Source: Candidatus Wolframiiraptor sp. (GTDB lineage: Archaea; Thermoproteota; Nitrososphaeria_A; Caldarchaeales; Wolframiiraptoraceae). From it: a DNA stretch of 5,781 nt. Every line of letters begins with the position of its first letter. Position 1 is the stretch's first letter. The stretch covers positions 1-5,781 of the forward strand of contig QMUP01000066.1 in NCBI GenBank assembly GCA_003660635.1. The letters run 5' to 3'. Shown here in pieces: positions 5,460 through 5,781 of this stretch. A program made the position numbers and the translations under genes. The notes beneath the pieces were generated by a model, which did no database searches, was not told the origin of the DNA, and saw only the letters and a list, made by a program, of their open reading frames with translations.

Positions 5460-5555
5460 CGCGGCGGGAGGGATTTGAACCCTCGAGGCCCACACGGGCC
5501 ACAGGCTTCCCAGAGCACTCCAGGCCTGCCCCTTACCAGGCTAGGGTACCGCCGC
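5460..5555 (-). tRNA. tRNA-Ser (anticodon GGA) with a probable 10-base intron
   Basis: All arms of a class II tRNA can be drawn: acceptor GCGGCGG/CCGCCGC, D stem CCCT/AGGG with A14-G15 and G18-G19, anticodon stem CAGGC/GCCTG, long variable arm GGCCC-GTGT-GGGCC, and T arm GAGGG-TTCAAAT-CCCTC. The discriminator is G (5460), as in archaeal tRNA-Ser, and CCA is not encoded. The anticodon GGA is at 5519-5521, reading UCC and UCU. The anticodon loop is 17 bases instead of 7, so 10 bases must be intervening. At the canonical 37/38 site the intron is 5508-5517 (TGCTCTGGGA), giving a mature loop CTGGAGA; cutting one base earlier would give CTGGAAA. It lies just downstream of cbf5 on the same strand but has its own TATA box. 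Confidence 0.93.
5508..5517 (-). other. Candidate tRNA intron (37/38 site)
   Basis: The ten extra loop bases can form a minimal splicing structure. Positions 32-35 (CUGG) can pair with intron bases 5-8 (CUGG) as C-G, U-G, G-U and G-C. This leaves a three-base bulge (intron G9, A10 and exon A38) next to the anticodon stem. Cutting after the second bulge base reproduces the canonical 37/38 junction. The second bulge of a full bulge-helix-bulge is replaced by a six-base terminal loop, so this would be a relaxed form. Confidence 0.6.
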
Positions 5556-5576
5556 CGATTTCGGGTTATACAGTGG

Positions 5577-5589
5577 CGATATTAAAACC
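5577..5589 (-). promoter_or_regulatory. TATA box of tRNA-Ser
   Basis: The minus strand reads GGTTTTAATATCG. The TTTTAATATC core is centred near 5583, about 26 bases before the predicted start at 5557, so transcription would begin almost exactly at the tRNA 5' end (5555). The box lies between the cbf5 stop (5593-5595) and the tRNA, and its upstream BRE would overlap the last cbf5 codons. Confidence 0.6.
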
Positions 5590-5592
5590 ATT

Positions 5593-5781
5593 TTACCTAG
5601 TTTTTCTCCTTCCTCCTTTCCAAATCGGAGGATAGGTCCCCCGGGGCATGATTACACGCTCTGTGTCAACGGCAATTCCACGGTCTTTTTCGATTATTTC
5701 TTTTGCGTCCATCCTACTTTTGCCGAGCGCGACTAATTCTCCTTTCAGGGTCATCATAGCCACCATCTGGCCCTTTTTAAC
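5593..5781 (-). CDS. cbf5: Partial CDS, C-terminal PUA domain of Cbf5 (H/ACA RNP pseudouridine synthase)
   Basis: The minus strand is open from the right edge to TAA (5593-5595), giving 62 residues. The piece reads V-K-K-G-Q-M-V-A-M-M-T-L-K-G-E-L-V-A-L-G, then a Met/Ile-rich helix, then D-R-G-I-A-V-D-T-E-R-V-I-M-P-R-G-T-Y-P-P, ending W-K-G-G-R-R-K-T-R. This is the PUA domain end of archaeal Cbf5 (dyskerin/TruB family), where M-T-L-K-G-E-(A/L)-V-A-L-G and R-V-(I/L)-M-x-R-(G/D)-T-Y-P are hallmarks. Cbf5 converts uridine to pseudouridine in rRNA, guided by H/ACA RNAs with Nop10, Gar1 and L7Ae, and can also modify U55 of tRNA; the PUA domain binds the ACA end of the guide or the tRNA acceptor. 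The catalytic domain is outside the window. The basic tail is normal. The next gene on the strand is tRNA-Ser, 37 bases on. Confidence 0.9.
   Translation of the reverse strand, partial: VKKGQMVAMMTLKGELVALGKSRMDAKEIIEKDRGIAVDTERVIMPRGTYPPIWKGGRRKTR

Noticed and set aside
1..5781. CRISPR array, rRNA, or a defence gene cluster
   Set aside because: No regularly spaced direct repeats, rRNA-like sequence or defence-gene partners were seen beside the orphan methyltransferase.

Overview
The window looks archaeal. The right edge carries the end of Cbf5, the archaeal/eukaryotic pseudouridine synthase with a PUA tail. The tRNA gene has no encoded CCA and appears to be interrupted by a small intron in its anticodon loop. 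Most genes are preceded by an A/T-rich TATA-like box about 22-38 bases before the start codon, as expected for archaeal promoters giving leaderless or very short-leader mRNAs. Frequent AGG (Arg) and ATA (Ile) codons fit a thermophilic lineage, but the lineage cannot be fixed from this sequence.

Layout from left to right. (1) 1-167, minus: N-terminus of a protein resembling the fumarylacetoacetate hydrolase family, cut by the left edge, with its own TATA-like box. (2) 204-1350, minus: an orphan amino-methyltransferase with DPF-G-G and TSPPY motifs. Its first ~31 codons (1246-1350) are in a different frame from the body (204-1217), separated by a run of six T and the shifty stop CTT-TAA. (3) 1351-1886: a gene-poor stretch with the methyltransferase promoter, an unremarkable A/T-rich part, and a probable decayed DDE transposase fragment on the minus strand just behind lrp. 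(4) 1887-2321, minus, and 2415-3311, plus: an Lrp/AsnC regulator divergent from a branched-chain amino acid aminotransferase (ilvE), with both promoters in the 93-base gap. (5) 3420-4082, plus: a small multi-pass membrane protein of the dolichol/phytol kinase family. (6) 4123-5379, minus: a NhaP-like cation/proton antiporter with a TTG start, convergent with (5). (7) 5460-5555, minus: tRNA-Ser(GGA) with a candidate 10-base intron, its own TATA box and a T-run terminator. (8) 5593-5781, minus: C-terminus of cbf5.

Most genes look individually transcribed; there is no long operon. The clearest functional pairing is the regulator with ilvE, where the regulator plausibly senses an amino acid and controls branched-chain amino acid metabolism. 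The cbf5/tRNA-Ser pair joins an RNA-modifying enzyme to a tRNA, which may be only positional. I found no CRISPR array, no intact mobile element and no convincing new multi-gene system. The most interesting points are the frame break in the methyltransferase, the very short tRNA intron and the transposon relic.
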